Source: JAFGJU01 sp964570935
GTDB lineage: Bacteria > Eisenbacteria > RBG-16-71-46 > JAFGJU01
Assembly: GCA_964570935.1 (NCBI GenBank)
Contig: CAZMZP010000022.1
Location: 1-27,976 of the forward strand
Reading direction: 5' to 3'
Length of the DNA stretch: 27,976 nt
In this document: positions 15,173 through 22,464 of the stretch, piece by piece
How the letters are laid out: each line of letters begins with the position of its first letter
Numbering within the stretch: the first letter of the stretch is position 1
Made by a program: the position numbers and the translations under genes
The notes under the pieces: generated by a model
Told to the model about the DNA's origin: nothing
What the model saw: the letters and a program-made list of their open reading frames with translations, nothing else
Database searches by the model: none

Positions 15173-17257
15173 TCACTCCTTTTCTTTCTCCTGCTTGGAC
15201 TCAGCGATTATCTTCTCCGAGAACTCGTGCGGAACCTCCTCGTAGTAAGCGAACTTGGCGGTGTGCGTCGCGCGGCCCTGAGTCATCGACCTCAGGTGCG
15301 TGGAATACTTGTACAGCTCGGACGCGGGCACCAGGGCCTTCACCGTCTGCATCTTGCCGTGCGAGCCCATGCCGAGGATCTTGCCGCGCCTGCTGCTCAG
15401 GTCGCCCATGATGTCGCCGGTGCAGGATTCCGGCATCGTGACCTCTATCTCCATTATGGGCTCCTGCAGCACGGGCCTCGCGTCGAGTATGGCCTTCTTG
15501 AAGGCCATCGAGCCGGCGATCTTGAAGGCCATGTCTGAAGAGTCCACGGTGTGGAAGGAACCGTCGAACAGGGACACCCGGAAGTCTACGACCGGGTAGC
15601 CGGCCAGGACGCCTTCCTTGCTGGCCTCCTCAACTCCCTTCTTCACCGCGGGTATGAACTTGTTCGGGATTGAGCCGCCCACGATGTCGTCCACGAAGTC
15701 GAACCCCTCTCCCTTCTTGAGTGGCTCCACCTTTATCCATACATCGCCGTACTGCCCTCTTCCTCCCGTCTGCTTCTTGTACTTGCCCTGAACCTCCGCC
15801 CTGCCCTTTATCGTCTCCCTGAACGGGATCTTGGGTTTCGCTATCTCCACCTCGACTCCGAACCTGTCTCGCAGCTTGCCCACCAGGACCTCGAGGTGCA
15901 GCTCGCCCATCCCGTTCAGAAGCGTTTGCCTCAGCTCTCCGTCCACGACCACAGAGAAAGTGGGGTCTTCCTCCTTCAGCCTGGAGAGTCCCGTGGCGAT
16001 CTTGTCTTCGTCTCCCTTGGTCTTGGGCCTCACTGCCTCCGAGAGCACCGGTTGAGGGAACTTGATGCCTCCCAGCTCGACCGGGTTGCCGTGCGAGCAC
16101 AGGGTGTCGGCCGTGGACGTGCCCTTCAGCTTGACCGCCGCGCCGAACTCGCCGGGCTTCAGCTCCGGAACGTCCACCCTGTCCCTGCCCTGGAGCCTGA
16201 AGATTTGGCCAATCTTCTCGCTGCGGTTCTTGGTGGCGTTCAGGACTTCGGAGCCGGCCTCCATCTTGCCGGAAAAGACTCTCATTATGGAGAGCTCGCC
16301 CACGTGCGGCTCTGACACAGTCTTGAACACGAGCGCGCACATCGGCTCCTCGACCAGGGGCTTTCTCTCCAGGGGCTTGTCCGTGCCCGGGACCGTGCCC
16401 TTGACGGCGCCCCTGTCCGCCGGGGACGCCAGGACCATCGCCATCAGGTCTATCAGCTGGCTCACCCCCGTGCCCTTGTGTCCAGACACCACGGCGACCG
16501 GGATCACCGCCCCCTTCAATGTGCTCTTTCTGAGTCCCTCGATTATCTCTTTTACCTCGAGCTCACCCTTTTCGAGGTACTTCTCCAGGAGTGCGTCGTC
16601 CCCTTCGGCGGCGCCGTCCATGAGCTTCTCCCGGGTCTCCTCGACCCGCGGGAGCATGTCGGCCGGTATCTCGCCCGTCTCGGTGAACTTGCCGTGCTCG
16701 TCATACAGGTAGGCCTTCTTGGATATGACGTCCACCACGCCCTTGAAGGTGTCGCCCGCTCCGATGGGGACTATCACCGGCAGCACTCTGCGGGAGAAGG
16801 ATTCCGAGGCCTGCTTGACGCAGGACCAGAAATCCGCGTGCTCCTTTTCCATGGCCGTGATGCACGCGCAGGCCGGGAGCGATTTATCCATCACCATGTC
16901 GTGGACGTGCATCGTCCCCACTTCCACGCCGCCGGCGGCTCTCAGCACGATGAGCACGCTGTCGGCCACGGACAACCCGGCCTTGACCTCTCCGACGAAG
17001 TCGGCGTACCCCGGAGTGTCTATCAGATTGAAAAAGTGGTCCTTCCACTCGAGATGTCCGAGCGCGAGCGAAATGCTGATCTTTCTATGAATCTCCTCGG
17101 GCGCGTAGTCGAGAACGGAGGTGCCGTCGTCCACCTTTCCCAACCTCTTGGTGGCTTTTCCGTAAAACAGCATCGCCTCGCAGAGAGACGTCTTGCCTGA
17201 ACCCCCGTGACCCACAAACACAACGTTCCTTAGCTTGGCCACATCGTATTCCTTCAA
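15173..17257 (-). CDS. elongation factor G-like paralogue (EF-G-2/FusA2 type)
   Basis: A 694-residue translational GTPase paralogue with the full EF-G domain plan: GTPase domain, domain II, domain III (LLNGMGELHLEVLVGKL), domain IV (GGRGQYGDVWIKVEP and GSIPNKFIPAVKKGV) and domain V (EPIMEIEVTMPE, GDIMGDLSSRRGKILGM). P-loop is GHGGSGKT (16-23); switch II is DTPGYADF (80-87), Tyr replacing the His of true EF-G, as in EF-G-2 proteins. The G4 motif, normally NKMD or TKLD and responsible for guanine recognition, reads TAME (134-137, bases 16847-16858). The cellular role of this paralogue family is unsettled. ATG at 17257 follows a good minus-strand promoter; yebC follows after six bases. Confidence 0.93.
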   Translation of the reverse strand: MKEYDVAKLRNVVFVGHGGSGKTSLCEAMLFYGKATKRLGKVDDGTSVLDYAPEEIHRKISISLALGHLEWKDHFFNLIDTPGYADFVGEVKAGLSVADSVLIVLRAAGGVEVGTMHVHDMVMDKSLPACACITAMEKEHADFWSCVKQASESFSRRVLPVIVPIGAGDTFKGVVDVISKKAYLYDEHGKFTETGEIPADMLPRVEETREKLMDGAAEGDDALLEKYLEKGELEVKEIIEGLRKSTLKGAVIPVAVVSGHKGTGVSQLIDLMAMVLASPADRGAVKGTVPGTDKPLERKPLVEEPMCALVFKTVSEPHVGELSIMRVFSGKMEAGSEVLNATKNRSEKIGQIFRLQGRDRVDVPELKPGEFGAAVKLKGTSTADTLCSHGNPVELGGIKFPQPVLSEAVRPKTKGDEDKIATGLSRLKEEDPTFSVVVDGELRQTLLNGMGELHLEVLVGKLRDRFGVEVEIAKPKIPFRETIKGRAEVQGKYKKQTGGRGQYGDVWIKVEPLKKGEGFDFVDDIVGGSIPNKFIPAVKKGVEEASKEGVLAGYPVVDFRVSLFDGSFHTVDSSDMAFKIAGSMAFKKAILDARPVLQEPIMEIEVTMPESCTGDIMGDLSSRRGKILGMGSHGKMQTVKALVPASELYKYSTHLRSMTQGRATHTAKFAYYEEVPHEFSEKIIAESKQEKEKE

Positions 17258-17354
17258 CTCGCACCTCCGAAAACCGTCTGAGCAACCAGAAAATAAGAAA
17301 ATAGAGCGAAGAGTCGCCAGTGCGGGAAAGGGCGCATCCGCGCCCAGCCCGGAG

Positions 17355-17384
17355 ATGCTAGCACAGCGCCAGTCCGGGTGTCAA
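17355..17384 (-). promoter_or_regulatory. sigma70-type promoter for the EF-G-like/yebC/ruvCA operon
   Basis: On the minus strand a perfect TTGACA (17384-17379) and TAGCAT (17360-17355, four of six consensus bases) are separated by 18 bases. The predicted leader to the ATG at 17257 is about 90 bases. Position and orientation fit the first gene of the operon. Confidence 0.62.
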
Positions 17385-17421
17385 GCAGGCCAACGGCGGT
17401 GTGTAACGGCCCCCGTGGCTG

Positions 17422-17450
17422 TTGTAATGCTGCCACCACTGCTATATGAT
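17422..17450 (+). promoter_or_regulatory. sigma70-type promoter for the methyltransferase gene
   Basis: TTGTAA (17422-17427) and TATGAT (17445-17450, five of six consensus bases) are separated by exactly 17 bases. It lies about 60 bases upstream of the methyltransferase start and back-to-back with the minus-strand promoter, the two -35 boxes being 37 bases apart. Confidence 0.6.
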
Positions 17451-17510
17451 TCCCGCGAAATCGCCCTCATACCGGGCCTGTGACGAGGCCCGCGGCGCAA
17501 GGTGACCGAA

Positions 17511-18356
17511 ATGCCAGTGAGAATCCCGAAAGAAGAAAAGCGCACCCTCGAGCAGCTCCGCGCGCACTACGAGATAGAGCGTGAGCTCGCGGCCAGGCTC
17601 CGCCGGGCTCCCAGGGAGGAAAGGCGGCGCCTCTACGGGCCGCTGTACGACGAGCTGTTCAGGCGCGTGCCGCTTCATCCGCAGTTGACCGAGAAAGACG
17701 ACCCCGGCGTTCGAGCGGCTGACGTGGCGCGCCAGATGAAGTTCCTGCGCCGGTTTCTGAGGCCTGATTCCGTGTTTTTGGAGGTGGGAGCCGGAGACTG
17801 CGGGCTGTCGCTCGAGGTCGCAGGGCACGCGAAGAGAGTCTTCGCAGTGGACGTCTCCGCGGAAATCACCGGAGGGCGGGGGCGGCCGCCCAACTTCGAG
17901 CTGATCCTGTCCGACGGCACGAGCGTGCCGGTGCCCGCGGGAAGCGTCACTCTGGCCTACAGCAGAAGACTGATGGAGCATCTCCACCCCGAGGACGCCC
18001 TGGAGCAGCTGCGGAACATACACGCCGCGCTCGCACGGGGCGCCAGGTACGTGTGCATAACGCCTAACGGGCTCTCGGGGCCTTACGACATATCGGGATA
18101 CTTCGAGGACGTCGCCACGGGTTTTCATCTCAAGGAGTACACCCTGACCGAGCTCGCGGAGGTATTCAGAAGCGTGGGTTTCACCCGGCTGGCCGCCTAC
18201 GCCGGAGGAAAGGGGCGGTACGTGAGAGTTCCCCTTCCGCTGGTCCTTCTGACCGAAAGAGCGCTGCGGTCGCTGCCGGCGTCGTGGCGCCGGGCCCTGG
18301 CGCGCACCCTCCCCGTGAGAGCGTTACTCGGAATGACCGTTGTTGGTGTAAAATAG
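17511..18356 (+). CDS. class I SAM-dependent methyltransferase
   Basis: A 281-residue protein with a type-11-like methyltransferase core. After a charged helical N-terminal region (about 1-85), motif I is VFLEVGAGDCGLSLEVA, followed by the acidic end of strand 2 in VFAVDVS, then SDGTSVPVPAGSVTLAYSRR (motif II/III region), MEHLHPEDALEQLRNI, and VCITPNGLSGPYD. The C-terminal Arg/Leu-rich segment (PLPLVLLTERALRSLPASW) may be a membrane-associated helix. The ATG at 17511 has AAGGTG six bases upstream; an in-frame GTG at 17502 is an alternative. The substrate is unknown; small-molecule, sugar or lipid methylation fit equally. Neighbours give no clear clue. Confidence 0.82.
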   Translation: MPVRIPKEEKRTLEQLRAHYEIERELAARLRRAPREERRRLYGPLYDELFRRVPLHPQLTEKDDPGVRAADVARQMKFLRRFLRPDSVFLEVGAGDCGLSLEVAGHAKRVFAVDVSAEITGGRGRPPNFELILSDGTSVPVPAGSVTLAYSRRLMEHLHPEDALEQLRNIHAALARGARYVCITPNGLSGPYDISGYFEDVATGFHLKEYTLTELAEVFRSVGFTRLAAYAGGKGRYVRVPLPLVLLTERALRSLPASWRRALARTLPVRALLGMTVVGVK

Positions 18357-18458
18357 GACAGGGGCTCGAGGACGGGTGGCCGCAAACCGGTTTGGCCTCA
18401 CGACGACGCTGAGCGCCCGGAGGGCCGGTCACCCGAGGCACCGTCCGGAGCGAGGACA

Positions 18459-19628
18459 TTGAACAACATGCGTACTCTCCTGGTTGCGGCCGCGGCGACT
18501 GCGACGCTGGCCTGCGTCGGGTTCTTGACGTTGTCTTCCTCCTGCTCTGACAAGGACAAGGTCACCAGGCCCGGCGCTGACAACGACACAATCCCTCCGC
18601 AAGTTTCGGTCGTCAGCCCGAACGGCGGCGAGGTTCTGTACGTGGGGTTCGGGAGCACCATAAGGTGGGTCGCCACCGACAATCTCGGTGTTGACTCAGT
18701 GAGTCTCCACTACTCCACGGACGGAGGAAACACATACCCGTTCCGGATAGCATGCTGCGAAGCGAACGACAGCACGTATGCCTGGACGATACCAGCCGCA
18801 TCTTGCGCAGACTGCAGGGTGAGAGTCGTGGCGTACGATCCCGCCCTCAACCATAGCAGTGACGCAAGCGACAACGCTTTCAGCATAGCCGTCCTCGACA
18901 CAATCCCGTCTGACACCACCGTCACGTACGGTTTCCGGCTCATCAACGCCTATCCGCACGACACGGGCGCCTTCACTCAGGGACTCGTGTTCAAGAGCGG
19001 CACCCTGCACGAGAGCACCGGGCACACCGGCACCTCAACGATTCGCAGAGTGGACCTCGAGACCGGACAGGTTCTTCAGAGCCGCAGGCTCCTCGGCCCC
19101 TATTTCGGCGAGGGCATCGCGGTCTGGCAGGACAGGCTCTATCAGCTGACCTGGACGTCTCACGTCGGGTTCGTGTACGACGTCGCGAGCTTCGATTCAC
19201 TGGGACCCTTCTACTACGGTCACGAGGGCTGGGGCATCACCCACGACGGGTCGCGCTTCATAGTCAGCGATGGCACGCCGAGACTGCGGTTCTGGGACCC
19301 GTTCACGCTGGCTCCCATAGACTCGGTGGATGTATACCAGGTTGTGGGAGGCACGAGACTCTCGGTGAAGAATCTGAACGAGCTCGAGTACATAAACGGG
19401 AAAGTCTACGCGAATGCGTGGATGTCGGACTTGATAGCGATAATCAACCCCCAGACGGGCAAGCTCGAGGCGTGGATAAAGCTCACTGACCTCGTCGCGC
19501 GGGAACGCGCCATCTATGGCGGTATAGACGTTCTTAACGGGATCGCGTACGACGATGTTACCGGCAGGCTTTTCGTGACGGGCAAGTACTGGCCTGAACT
19601 GCTGGAGATTGAGGTCGTGCAGGACTAG
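18459..19628 (+). CDS. secreted glutaminyl-peptide cyclotransferase with N-terminal Ig-like domain
   Basis: Bacterial/plant-type glutaminyl cyclases convert N-terminal Gln to pyroglutamate. Here a signal peptide ending in a Ser-rich stretch with Cys (LSSSCSDKDK, possible lipoprotein) is followed by an Ig-like domain beginning SPNGGEVLYVGFGSTIRWVA (about residues 50-145), then the five-bladed propeller of glutaminyl cyclase (about 157-389): GAFTQGLVF, STIRRVDLETGQVL, YFGEGIAVW, YGHEGWGITHDGSRFIVSDG, NELEYINGKVYANAWMSD, LNGIAYDDVTGRLFVTGKYW. The 389 aa exceed the usual 260-290 because of the added domain. Start is TTG at 18459 with GGAG eight bases upstream. The extracellular targets are unknown. 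Confidence 0.88.
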   Translation: MNNMRTLLVAAAATATLACVGFLTLSSSCSDKDKVTRPGADNDTIPPQVSVVSPNGGEVLYVGFGSTIRWVATDNLGVDSVSLHYSTDGGNTYPFRIACCEANDSTYAWTIPAASCADCRVRVVAYDPALNHSSDASDNAFSIAVLDTIPSDTTVTYGFRLINAYPHDTGAFTQGLVFKSGTLHESTGHTGTSTIRRVDLETGQVLQSRRLLGPYFGEGIAVWQDRLYQLTWTSHVGFVYDVASFDSLGPFYYGHEGWGITHDGSRFIVSDGTPRLRFWDPFTLAPIDSVDVYQVVGGTRLSVKNLNELEYINGKVYANAWMSDLIAIINPQTGKLEAWIKLTDLVARERAIYGGIDVLNGIAYDDVTGRLFVTGKYWPELLEIEVVQD

Positions 19629-19678
19629 TCGGTTGGCCGGGAGCGTTGTTCGGGCGCCGCTACGAGGTCTTCCCGGCG

Positions 19679-20173
19679 CTACGTTCCGCCGGTGACAGTC
19701 ATGACGACCGCAGACCGTCCGAACCCGGTTATGGAGTAGCCGGTGTTGATTCCCAGGGGTGCAAGCACCCGGTAGGCGCTCTGGCCCATCGCCGCCGCGA
19801 CGCCCGAAACGGGCTCGGTGTTTGCCGCCGTGAACGGGTTTCTCAGAAGCTGTTGGGATGGAAGCAGGGGCACTATGTTCGCGTTGATGGAGCCGGCGTC
19901 GTCGGGAGAGTAGATCCCGTTGTTACCCACTGCATAGTCCTCCACTGCCAGCTGCAGGCAGTGGCAGTTCTCCTTGACCTTCGATTCCTTTGCCCTGGTC
20001 ACCATCAGTATGTAGTTCGGAATGGCGATGGACGCGAGCACACCTATGACCACGAGCACTATGCAGAGCTCTATGAGTGTGAAGCCTCGCCGGCTCGCGC
20101 CGCGGACGAACGTGGTGCGGCCGAGCGGTTCCTTCCTGGATGCTTTGTTCGAGATTCGATTAATCGCCGGCAT
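19679..20173 (-). CDS. type IV pilin / type II pseudopilin-like prepilin
   Basis: A 164-residue prepilin. The class III signal is clear: a long basic leader, then RRGFTLIELCIVLVVIGVLA with cleavage expected after Gly and the conserved Glu at +5, and a continuous hydrophobic helix ending IAIPNY. The globular part has KENCHCLQLAVEDYAVGNNG with two close cysteines, and a Gly/Ala-rich tail. ATG at 20173 has GAGGT six bases upstream. No pilus assembly gene is in the window, so it is an orphan here and would depend on a prepilin peptidase and assembly ATPase encoded elsewhere. It converges with the cyclotransferase gene and diverges from the STAS gene. Confidence 0.9.
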   Translation of the reverse strand: MPAINRISNKASRKEPLGRTTFVRGASRRGFTLIELCIVLVVIGVLASIAIPNYILMVTRAKESKVKENCHCLQLAVEDYAVGNNGIYSPDDAGSINANIVPLLPSQQLLRNPFTAANTEPVSGVAAAMGQSAYRVLAPLGINTGYSITGFGRSAVVMTVTGGT

Positions 20174-20553
20174 GTACTACCTCTGATGTTTCGTCCTTAT
20201 CCAGCAGGCCCACGCACAGACAGCCCGAAACTGAGGGTGTGGGAAGCCCCCTATCCCCGCTTACATAAATCGGCACCAATCGGCGGACTCATTAGCGCCA
20301 AGTTTCAGGACGTATTGCGAAGATCCCGTGGAGACGCGTCCGGCGCTCAGGGCCACGCAACCCTTGTAGCTTCGGTCAGTTACGGATGAGGCGGCGTTCC
20401 GGCGCCGGTCGTGGCCTCGCCCATTTTCCTTGACAAACGGCATCACATGCTGGATTCTATTTGAGTCATCACCTTCTTGACCCGGGCCATTGATCGTCGG
20501 GCCGGGTCAAACGCGGGGCATTCGGCGGCCTGGACAAACTGGAGGGATTTCAC
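20174..20553. other. intergenic gap between divergent prepilin and STAS genes
   Basis: A 380-base non-coding stretch with no convincing gene. It is less GC-rich in places than the surrounding genes. A candidate promoter toward the STAS gene lies at 20430-20458 and the prepilin ribosome-binding site at its left edge. I see no known riboswitch or repeat. Confidence 0.6.
20430..20458 (+). promoter_or_regulatory. candidate promoter for the STAS gene
   Basis: A perfect TTGACA at 20430-20435 is followed 17 bases later by GATTCT (20453-20458), a three-of-six -10 match; TTCTAT two bases further is an alternative. The STAS start is about 95 bases downstream. Confidence 0.4.
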
Positions 20554-20892
20554 GTGAAGATCGACAAGCAGATCAAGAATGACGTCGTGATTCTGCGCCT
20601 GAGCGGCGACCTGACCGGCGGGCCCGACACGGCGCTGTTTCACGATGCGATAAAGCAGATAATCGCTGACGGTCACAAGAAGGTCCTTGCCGACCTGGGT
20701 AAGGTCATGATTGTGAACAGCACCGGTCTCGGCATACTGATCGCCGCCCTGACGAGCATGAAGAACGCAGGCGGCATCCTCAAGCTGCTGAACGTCTCGA
20801 AGCGCGTGGAAAGCCTCCTGATGGTGACAAAGCTCATCCTCATATTCGACGTGTTCGAGAACGAAAACGAGGCCATGGCGAGCTTCTCTTGA
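20554..20892 (+). CDS. STAS-domain anti-sigma-factor antagonist (SpoIIAA/RsbV-like)
   Basis: A single STAS domain of 112 aa. Such proteins bind anti-sigma-factor kinases and are switched by Ser phosphorylation. Sequence features: IKNDVVILRLSGDLTGG, then DLGKVMIVNSTGLGILI, where the Ser of NSTGLG aligns with the phosphorylated Ser of SpoIIAA (DSxGLG), with Asn in place of the usual Asp, and the C-terminal VTKLILIFDVFENENEAMAS typical of the last helix. GTG at 20554 has GGAGG eight bases upstream. No RsbW/SpoIIAB-type kinase or sigma factor gene is adjacent, so its partner is elsewhere. A hairpin follows the gene. Confidence 0.92.
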   Translation: MKIDKQIKNDVVILRLSGDLTGGPDTALFHDAIKQIIADGHKKVLADLGKVMIVNSTGLGILIAALTSMKNAGGILKLLNVSKRVESLLMVTKLILIFDVFENENEAMASFS

Positions 20893-20934
20893 TGCCCCCC
20901 GCTCCGGCGCTAAGGGGTATTCGCCCACAAGACA

Positions 20935-20973
20935 GTCCCCGTGTCCGCCCGGTCAGCCCGGGTGCGCGGGGAC
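20935..20973 (+). terminator. GC-rich hairpin after the STAS gene
   Basis: GTCCCCG at 20935-20941 pairs with CGGGGAC at 20967-20973, with an inner stem CCCGG (20948-20952) with CCGGG (20958-20962). There is no T-run afterwards, so it could be an imperfect terminator or an RNA-stabilising stem rather than a classical intrinsic terminator. Confidence 0.5.
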
Positions 20974-21230
20974 GGTTGCCTTCCTGCCGATTTGTGACCA
21001 TCTAACTCGTCGCCCACACACTTTCATCACTTTCTGCCGCAAGCAATTGCGGTTCCATCATCACAAAAGAGCTAAAGCCCCCCAGCGACTCTGCCGAACG
21101 TTGATGGCGTGACGTCGAAATGAATAACTGGGCGTCGTACTGAAGGGTCATGCAACACTATTTTTAGCGAAGCGTTCACAGCATGCACTCGAACAAGGCA
21201 AAAGGCGTATCACGTCGCCACGACTTCAGA

Positions 21231-21275
21231 CCGGACGGCGCATCACGCACAGCTAATCGATGGCCGCCGTCCCGG
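21231..21275 (+). promoter_or_regulatory. stem-loop in the leader of the 21333 gene
   Basis: CCGGACGGCG (21231-21240) pairs with CGCCGTCCCGG (21265-21275) through ten base pairs and one bulged C, enclosing 24 bases. It ends about 40 bases before the ribosome-binding site, a position suited to a regulatory or mRNA-stabilising 5' structure. Confidence 0.5.
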
Positions 21276-21316
21276 TACACGCATACATCACAAAACAATC
21301 GTCAGAATCCCCATGG

Positions 21317-21326
21317 AAGGAGGTGA
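21317..21326 (+). promoter_or_regulatory. perfect extended Shine-Dalgarno sequence
   Basis: AAGGAGGTGA is complementary over ten bases to the bacterial 16S rRNA 3' end and lies six bases before the ATG at 21333. No other gene in the window has so long a match, which predicts very high translation of the secreted protein. Confidence 0.85.
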
Positions 21327-21332
21327 GAAACG

Positions 21333-21875
21333 ATGAAGAGAATCCACAGACCCGTTGCTCTACTCGGACTCTTTGCGCTGCTGACCGTTGTGTTCGCAGG
21401 GGCTGCGTTCGCCGCCAACCCGAGCAACATCTCGGTGACGGTGATGATCCAGAACCTGAGCGTCAGCGCCACTGGTCCAATCGACTTCGGTGTCGTGACA
21501 GCCGGTAGTGCGACAGTATCCACCGGTTCTTCGACGGTCACCAACGACGGCAACGTTGCAGAGACCTACTCCGTCAACCTCACAAACCCCGCGAGCTGGA
21601 CCGCGGTTCAGGCCCTCCCCGGTAACGAGGAGTACTGCCTGAGCGCGATGCTCAACTCGGCCCAGCCGGCCAGCGGCGGATTCACGTACGCAGATCACGC
21701 TCTCAACACAGTGTCCACACAATGCTCTGCCACAAAGTTCGCTGGAGACCAGAACGGAGTGTCGGTCCCTGTCAGTGCCGCGAGGAACCTCTGGTTCAAG
21801 TTCGAGGCGCCCAGCGCGACCGCCGTCACCGCCCAGCAGACTATCGTCGTGACAGTCACGGCGTCGGCTGCCTAG
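21333..21875 (+). CDS. small secreted beta-rich surface protein, function unknown
   Basis: A 180-residue exported protein I cannot assign to a named family. A clear Sec signal (MKRIHRPVALLGLFALLTVV, cleavage after AFA near residue 27) is followed by a Thr/Ser/Val-rich sequence typical of an all-beta domain: ISVTVMIQNLSVSATGPIDF, STVTNDGNVAETYSVNLT, one Cys at 102 (EEYCLSA) and one at 131 (TQCSAT) that could form a disulfide, LWFKFEAPS, and an alternating beta strand at the very end (TIVVTVTAS). The perfect ribosome-binding site suggests an abundant product such as a pilus, sheath or surface-layer subunit. The C-terminal module of the propeller protein at 24581 resembles it. The next gene follows after about 80 bases. 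Confidence 0.85.
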   Translation: MKRIHRPVALLGLFALLTVVFAGAAFAANPSNISVTVMIQNLSVSATGPIDFGVVTAGSATVSTGSSTVTNDGNVAETYSVNLTNPASWTAVQALPGNEEYCLSAMLNSAQPASGGFTYADHALNTVSTQCSATKFAGDQNGVSVPVSAARNLWFKFEAPSATAVTAQQTIVVTVTASAA

Positions 21876-21954
21876 TCACATGACCTCTAACCTGCCGGGG
21901 GCCGTGATGGGAAACCAGCGCGGCCCTCGTGCAGCATTAAGAAGGATGGTGTTG

Positions 21955-22464
21955 ATGACACGGCGTTCGGCAATCGTGGCCGCGACAGCGGTAGCCCTGC
22001 TTCTCCCCCCGAGTCTTTTCGCCGGTGGCCTGAGCACAAACTTGGGAGAGGTGCTGATTCAGAACCTCGGAACCGGTGATTCCTACTGTCTGAAGAAGCT
22101 CGCAAACGTCACCCTGTCGGTAGTCAACAGGGGGGAGGACACGGTGTTCGTCAAGGCGACCCCGGAGGTGCCCGACACCGCGGAGCTCAGGCAAAACGCC
22201 GAGCCCATACCCAGCGCCGCGTGGATAAGGATTGAGACAGATTCGATGGTCCTTGCTCCGGGGCAGATGGGGGTATCGGACGTCTGCATAGACGTGCCGC
22301 CCGACACGACGCTCGCGGGCAGGAAATTCCAGGTGATGCTCTGGTCCAGAACCATACCCAGGCCGGGCGATTTCATCGCCTGCGGCCTGAAGAGCAGAGT
22401 GCTGTTTACGATCGCCGCGGAAGCGGATTCGTCCGTGGCGCGGCGGCCGGAGCGGAAAAGATGA
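21955..22464 (+). CDS. secreted Ig/PapD-like protein, function unknown
   Basis: A 169-residue exported protein. The start at 21955 (AAGAAGG nine bases upstream) yields MTRRSAIVAATAVALLLPPS, a signal peptide ending near LFAGG. The mature part LGEVLIQNLGTGDSYCLKK, NVTLSVVNRGEDTVFVKATP, SMVLAPGQMGVSDVCIDVPP, and FQVMLWSRTI has the pattern of an Ig-like domain such as NEW3/DUF916 or PapD-type folds, which stabilise or anchor surface proteins. Three cysteines are spread through the domain. In-frame ATGs at 21880, 21907 and 21946 lie upstream but precede the signal peptide awkwardly. Its stop overlaps the next start as ATGA, showing operon structure. A chaperone or minor-subunit role for the 21333 protein is a guess from context. 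Confidence 0.82.
   Translation: MTRRSAIVAATAVALLLPPSLFAGGLSTNLGEVLIQNLGTGDSYCLKKLANVTLSVVNRGEDTVFVKATPEVPDTAELRQNAEPIPSAAWIRIETDSMVLAPGQMGVSDVCIDVPPDTTLAGRKFQVMLWSRTIPRPGDFIACGLKSRVLFTIAAEADSSVARRPERKR

Larger units (their letters stand above)
20893..21332. other. 440-base leader/intergenic region upstream of the secreted-protein operon
   Basis: No convincing gene. It contains a GC-rich hairpin near its left end (20935-20973), an A/T-richer middle, a second stem (21231-21275) and a perfect extended ribosome-binding site at its right end. The length and structure suggest a long structured 5' leader for the gene at 21333, but no known riboswitch class could be matched by eye. Confidence 0.5.

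Noticed and set aside
20893..21332. Possible cyclic-di-GMP (GEMM) riboswitch, suggested by a CACGCACAG sequence near 21244.
   Set aside because: The conserved GCAAA and ACGCAAAGCC elements are absent and the stems do not match the class.
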